NCBI GenBank assembly: GCA_964545315.1
Contig: CAZJGI010000004.1
Span: 41,924 to 105,923 of the forward strand
Length of the DNA: 64,000 bases
Origin: JAAYJR01 sp964545315
Lineage (GTDB): Bacteria; Bacteroidota; Bacteroidia; Bacteroidales; Prolixibacteraceae
Reading direction: 5' to 3'
The position numbers were made by a program, and so were the translations under genes. The notes under the pieces were generated by a model. The model ran no database searches. It was not told the DNA's origin and saw nothing but the letters and a program-made list of their open reading frames with translations. Shown here one piece after another: positions 62,161 to 64,000 of this stretch (positions are counted from its first letter, which is position 1; each line of letters opens with the position of its first letter).

Positions 62161-63129
62161 ATGAAGAATTTTCTTCTCATAGGTGCAGCCGGTTATATTG
62201 CCCCACGCCATCTCAAGGCTATTAAGGATACAAATAACAGGCTTATTGCTGCCCTTGATCCGTATGACGGGGTGGGAATTATGGACAGCTATTTCCCGGA
62301 AGCTGATTTTTTTACTGAGTTTGAGAGGTTCGACAGGCATGTAGACAAGCTGCAGCGTAAAGGCATAAATATAGATTATGTAAGTATCTGTTCACCGAAT
62401 TTCCTGCACGATTCACATATCAGGTTCGGACTGCGAATAGGAGCTGATGTTATTTGTGAAAAGCCGGTAGTGCTGAATCCCTGGAATGTAGAGGCCCTGA
62501 TGAATATTGAAAAAGAGAGTGGAAGGAAGATATACAATATTTTGCAGTTGAGGCTTCATCCAAGCATCATTGAGCTCAAAAAGAAAATTGAGAATGGCGA
62601 TCCTGACAAAATTTACGATATAGATCTGACATATATTACCTCGCGCGGATACTGGTATTACACAAGCTGGAAAGGCGATATCACCAAGTCGGGCGGGGTA
62701 GCCACAAATATAGGGGTTCATTTCTTTGATATGCTCACCTGGATTTTTGGCGATGTCCGTGAGAACGTTGTGCACATTCATGAGCACGACAGGGCAGCCG
62801 GGTTCCTCCATCTTGAAAAAGCACGGGTAAGATGGTTCCTGAGCATCAATTATGACACATTACCTCAGGAAATCAGGAAAAAAGGATTCCGAACTTACCG
62901 GTCGATCACCATTGAGGGGGAGGAATTTGAATTCAGTGGCGGCTTCACTGAGTTACACACATGCAGCTATGAAGATATCATGAATGGGAAAGGATTCCGA
63001 ATCTCTGAAGCTGTAAGATCAATAAATGCTGTTTTTGACATAAGACACCTAAAGCCGGTGGGACTGAAAGGTGATTACCATCCATTGGCAAAATTGCCCC
63101 TGGCGGTGCATCCTTTTACCAGGAAATGA
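62161..63129 (+). CDS. WlbA-like UDP-N-acetylglucosaminuronate 3-dehydrogenase (Gfo/Idh/MocA)
   Basis: This 322-residue oxidoreductase has a Rossmann N terminus (FLLIGAAGYIAPRHLKAIKDTNN), YVSICSPNFLHDSHIRFGLRIGADVICEKPVVLNPWNVEAL (with the EKP lysine) and QLRLHP near residue 120. These details, notably GYIAPRHL and CEKPVVLNPWN, match WlbA/WbpB, which oxidises UDP-GlcNAcA at C3 in the pathway to diacetylated aminouronates in O-antigens. Its aminotransferase and acetyltransferase partners are not adjacent in the window. Confidence 0.85.
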   Translation: MKNFLLIGAAGYIAPRHLKAIKDTNNRLIAALDPYDGVGIMDSYFPEADFFTEFERFDRHVDKLQRKGINIDYVSICSPNFLHDSHIRFGLRIGADVICEKPVVLNPWNVEALMNIEKESGRKIYNILQLRLHPSIIELKKKIENGDPDKIYDIDLTYITSRGYWYYTSWKGDITKSGGVATNIGVHFFDMLTWIFGDVRENVVHIHEHDRAAGFLHLEKARVRWFLSINYDTLPQEIRKKGFRTYRSITIEGEEFEFSGGFTELHTCSYEDIMNGKGFRISEAVRSINAVFDIRHLKPVGLKGDYHPLAKLPLAVHPFTRK

Positions 63130-63230
63130 AATAAACCTGCATTCTTAAGAATTCTCAGTTCAAGGCCTTTGCTTAATCGTTTGGTGCAATCGACAAAATG
63201 TTTAGATGGCAAGGGAATAGGAATTTTATT

Positions 63231-63238
63231 TATCTTTG
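63231..63238 (+). promoter_or_regulatory. candidate -7 box of MNT/HEPN pair
   Basis: TATCTTTG matches TAnnTTTG. Transcription would begin near 63245, only about 13 bases before the ATG at 63258, which argues for that start (or the ATG at 63264) over an in-frame ATG at 63198. Confidence 0.5.
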
Positions 63239-63257
63239 TAAATATAAGCCAATAGCC

Positions 63258-63578
63258 ATGACCATGAGAAAAGAAAAATTAATTAACAAAATAAGCAAAG
63301 CAATCCATAATAAAGATCCCAAAGCCGAAATTTTTCTTTTTGGTTCCAGGTCTCGTGGCGATAACAGAAAGAATTCGGATTGGGATATACTTATTCTAAT
63401 TGAAAATAATAAGGTTACTAACGAGATTGAAGATTATTTCAGGGATGATCTGTATGACATTGAGTTAGAAACCGGACAAATAATATCAACTTTTATTTAT
63501 ACTAAAGATTATTGGAATAATATCTTGTTTTATTCTCCATTATATAAGAATGTTACCAGAGAGGGAATTAAATTATGA
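63258..63578 (+). CDS. MNT-type minimal nucleotidyltransferase (antitoxin-like)
   Basis: This 106-residue protein has the minimal nucleotidyltransferase signature FLFGSRSRGDNRKNSDWDILI (Gly29-Ser30, Asp41 and Asp43). In MNT/HEPN pairs the MNT protein AMPylates and silences the HEPN RNase. The in-frame upstream ATG at 63198 is not used because it would precede the likely promoter. It overlaps the HEPN gene by 4 bases. Confidence 0.85.
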   Translation: MTMRKEKLINKISKAIHNKDPKAEIFLFGSRSRGDNRKNSDWDILILIENNKVTNEIEDYFRDDLYDIELETGQIISTFIYTKDYWNNILFYSPLYKNVTREGIKL

Positions 63579-63961
63579 TAATTGAAAACCTGGATGATTA
63601 TATTAATTACAGATTTCAAAGAGCTAATGAGTCATTTGACGAAGCATTAATAATGGCAGAGAATGGCCGTTGGAATGCAGTAATAAACAGACTATATTAT
63701 TCCTGTTTTTATGCAGTAATAGCGATCTTATTGAAAAGAAATATTGAAACGCAAACGCATGATGGGGCGAGAACACAATTCAATTTACATTTTATAAAAA
63801 CTGGCAAGATTGACAAGAAGTATGGTAAATTATTTTCGAAACTGTTTGACTTTCGACAAAAAGGAGACTATGGTGATTTGTTTGATTACGATGAAGTATT
63901 AGTAAAGCCATTAATAAAAGAAGTACAAAGTTTCATTAAAGAGACAGAGAAATTTGTATAA
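63575..63961 (+). CDS. HEPN-domain protein (toxin-like partner)
   Basis: This 128-residue helical protein is a HEPN-domain protein with AVINRLYYSCFYAVIAILL near residues 35-53. In place of the RNase RX(4-6)H motif it has RQKGDY (Arg94 to Tyr99), the pattern of the UPF0332-type HEPN subfamily, so ribonuclease activity is doubtful. It overlaps the MNT gene by 4 bases (ATGA). The last 39 bases of the window show nothing. Confidence 0.85.
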   Translation: MIIENLDDYINYRFQRANESFDEALIMAENGRWNAVINRLYYSCFYAVIAILLKRNIETQTHDGARTQFNLHFIKTGKIDKKYGKLFSKLFDFRQKGDYGDLFDYDEVLVKPLIKEVQSFIKETEKFV

Positions 63962-64000
63962 AATTGCTGCAGTCTACCGTACTATTTTGCAATCTATTAC

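Overview
The window is AT-rich chromosomal DNA from a bacterium of the Bacteroidota, most likely an anaerobic or facultative, probably aquatic or sediment, Bacteroidales/Marinilabiliales-type lineage. This rests on several signs: a type IX secretion (T9SS) sorting domain and a T9SS plug-type protein, DUF4293 and TerB-DnaJ genes, promoters with the TAnnTTTG -7 box, weak or absent Shine-Dalgarno sites, an Na+-pumping NADH:quinone reductase (NQR), a K+-dependent-type membrane pyrophosphatase, PPDK, a trimeric electron-bifurcating-type [FeFe] hydrogenase, and a phosphoglycerate dehydrogenase with Lys where most enzymes have the catalytic His. No rRNA, CRISPR array or intact transposase was seen.

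Layout. 0.3-5.1 kb: a small secreted protein, an AddA/RecB-like helicase-nuclease, a DUF4293 membrane protein and a stand-alone ThrRS editing domain. 5.3-10.7 kb: a T9SS-secreted trypsin-like protease translationally coupled to a siderophore/heme/B12-type ABC importer. 10.7-14 kb: a CorA-like channel and an SLC12-like transporter. 14-19.9 kb: nqrABCDEF. 20-24.3 kb: T9SS plug protein, an oxidoreductase, ApbE (the flavin transferase NQR needs) and a small one-helix protein convergent with apbE. 24.4-26.5 kb: membrane protein, acylphosphatase, aromatic amino acid decarboxylase. 26.7-32.8 kb: PPDK, ClpB and an orphan HPt protein. 33.1-40.8 kb: gcvT, then serC-serA-DUF1015 and a large protein joining receiver-like domains to a PEP-synthase ATP-grasp domain. 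41-43.3 kb: membrane pyrophosphatase. 43.7-51.3 kb: a dihydroorotate dehydrogenase-like protein, then PAS and SpoIIE-phosphatase regulators divergent from the hydrogenase genes. 51.4-57.8 kb: TerB-DnaJ, coaE, YbbR, UDP-glucuronate decarboxylase, a DASS transporter and L-2-hydroxyglutarate oxidase. 58-64 kb: an accessory, partly decayed stretch with an AbiE-type toxin-antitoxin pair, an ATPase pseudogene with an internal deletion, a truncated HipB-like regulator, tRNA-Arg(CCG), an HD hydrolase, a sugar dehydrogenase and an MNT/HEPN pair.

Metabolically the core fits an energy economy based on Na+ and pyrophosphate: NADH and ferredoxin are oxidised by NQR and the hydrogenase, ApbE flavinylates NqrB/NqrC, and PPDK and the membrane pyrophosphatase use or make PPi. 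The hydrogenase has its own PAS/phosphatase signalling genes.

Two dispersed intergenic repeat families stand out. One is a REPIN-like element (four copies: 5.2, 33.0, 43.4 and 62.0 kb) made of two 20-bp palindromes facing each other across CAAAGGATAAGG/CCTTATCCTTTG arms. The other is a TTTGATTG-type/GCTTGCAGCT repeat (50.7 and 54.0 kb), one copy of which separates the hydrogenase NuoE-like subunit from the other two.
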